DNA from: Halomonas ventosae
GTDB taxonomy: Bacteria > Pseudomonadota > Gammaproteobacteria > Pseudomonadales > Halomonadaceae
Direction: 5' to 3'
Assembly (NCBI RefSeq): GCF_004363555.1
Contig: NZ_SNZJ01000007.1
Span: 124,001 to 188,000, forward strand
DNA: 64,000 bases
Shown: positions 63,330 through 64,000 of the stretch, one piece after another
Numbering within the stretch: position 1 is the first letter of the stretch
Layout: each line of letters opens with the position of its first letter
The notes under the pieces: model-generated
Told to the model about the DNA's origin: nothing
Databases searched by the model: none
What the model saw: only the letters and a program-made list of their open reading frames with translations
Translations under genes and position numbers: made by a program

Positions 63330-64000
63330 ATGCGCATGAAGGGCAAGAACGTCATCGTCACCGGCGGCGCCAGCGGCATCGGCCTGGCCAGCGTGGAGCG
63401 CTGCCTGGAGGAGGGCGCCAGCGTGGTCATCGCCGACCTCGAGGGCGGCGACGGCCAGGCGCAGGCCGCACGGCTCGATGACCGCTGCGACGGCCGCTGC
63501 CTGTTCAAGGCGTGCGACGTCACCGACACCGCCCAGGTCGACCGCCTGTTCGCGGACACCGTGGCCGAGCTCGGCAGCGTGGACGCGGTGTTCAACAACG
63601 CCGGCATCGGCGGCATCTGCCCTACCGACGAGCTCGAGGACGAGGAGTACCTGAAGGTCATCGACATCAACCTCAACGGGGTCTTCCGGGTGGCCCGGGC
63701 CGCGCTGCGGGTGATGTACCGCCAGGGGAGCGGCAGCATCGTCAACTGCGCCTCCATCCTCGGGGTCTTCGGCCAGTCCCAGACCGCCGCCTACACCGCC
63801 GCCAAGGGCGGGGTGGTCAACATGACCCGGACACTTGCCATCGAGGCGGCGCCGAAGGGCGTGCGGGTCAACGCCATCGGCCCGGGCTATATCGACACGC
63901 CGCTGCTCGAGGCCCTGGACGACGACATGCTGCAGGGGCTGATCGGCCTGCATCCCATCGGCCGCCTGGGCCGCCCGGCGGAAATCGCCAACGCCTTCCT
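63330..64000 (+). CDS. Short-chain dehydrogenase/reductase, 3' end cut by window
   Basis: The first 223 residues of a classical SDR, usually about 250-260 long. The cofactor motif is VIVTGGASGIGLAS (TGxxxGxG). NNAG lies at about residue 89. The catalytic Ser is in VNCASILG and the YxxxK is YTAAKGG. IADLEGG after strand 2 has an Asp, which favours NAD over NADP. GGGAGAAG precedes the ATG at 63330. Substrate is unknown. Confidence 0.9.
   Translation, partial: MRMKGKNVIVTGGASGIGLASVERCLEEGASVVIADLEGGDGQAQAARLDDRCDGRCLFKACDVTDTAQVDRLFADTVAELGSVDAVFNNAGIGGICPTDELEDEEYLKVIDINLNGVFRVARAALRVMYRQGSGSIVNCASILGVFGQSQTAAYTAAKGGVVNMTRTLAIEAAPKGVRVNAIGPGYIDTPLLEALDDDMLQGLIGLHPIGRLGRPAEIANAF

Overview
The window is about 64 kb of GC-rich chromosomal DNA, dense with genes and with short overlapping operons. 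Gene content and style suggest a halophilic gammaproteobacterium of the Halomonas type: argP/argO, mltF, dbpA, a RIO-type kinase, umuDC, DUF4399 and MgtC/DUF4010 proteins. This is an inference from recognised families, not a database result. I saw no rRNA, tRNA or CRISPR array. One insertion sequence is present.

Layout. 1-5850: a cut-off MDR oxidoreductase, a CPBP protease, a repeat-bearing gap, an alpha/beta hydrolase, a lytic-transglycosylase lipoprotein, small orphan genes and the regulator argP. 5986-14646: argO, a PAS-GGDEF protein, mltF, a Tat-exported aldo/keto reductase with a DUF6064 membrane protein, a patatin, a lipoamide-dehydrogenase-like flavoprotein, and a LysE exporter divergent from an Lrp/AsnC regulator with a clear palindromic operator. 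14668-25311: one ten-gene minus-strand operon for a cytoplasmic group 3b [NiFe] hydrogenase. Its order is hypC, hypA, hypB, a fused hypD-hypF, hypE, then the beta, gamma, delta and alpha subunits and the dedicated endopeptidase. Nearly all genes touch or overlap.

25609-39508: dbpA, a RIO kinase, two small exported proteins, a thioredoxin-CcdA fusion, a YebC-family regulator, an M24 protein and an MBL-fold protein. Then comes a second minus-strand operon: acyl/acetyl-CoA synthetase, E1 alpha, E1 beta and E2 of a 2-oxoacid dehydrogenase, and an acyl carrier protein. No E3 gene lies in it; the flavoprotein at 11776-13242 is a possible partner. 39569-47548: the accessory island. A TIR-nSTAND-transmembrane-WD40 protein of 1425 residues has been cut in two by an IS30-family element. 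It is flanked by an exported protein, a glycine-zipper lipoprotein and a DUF4231 two-helix membrane protein. Removing the element and one CC target duplicate restores the reading frame exactly.

47573-64000: an ABC exporter, a SleB-type hydrolase, a BBE-type flavoenzyme divergent from an AraC regulator, a DUF1571 protein, a SRPBCC protein, an MgtC/DUF4010 membrane protein, a large PAS-GGDEF-EAL protein, a Gln/Gly-rich exported protein, a CoA-transferase with an unusual C-terminal extension, SOS-controlled umuDC with a near-ideal LexA box, and a cut-off SDR.

The strongest candidates for something undescribed are the membrane-anchored TIR-STAND locus with its envelope-protein neighbours, the single-chain HypD-HypF maturase, and the acyl carrier protein locked into a 2-oxoacid dehydrogenase operon.
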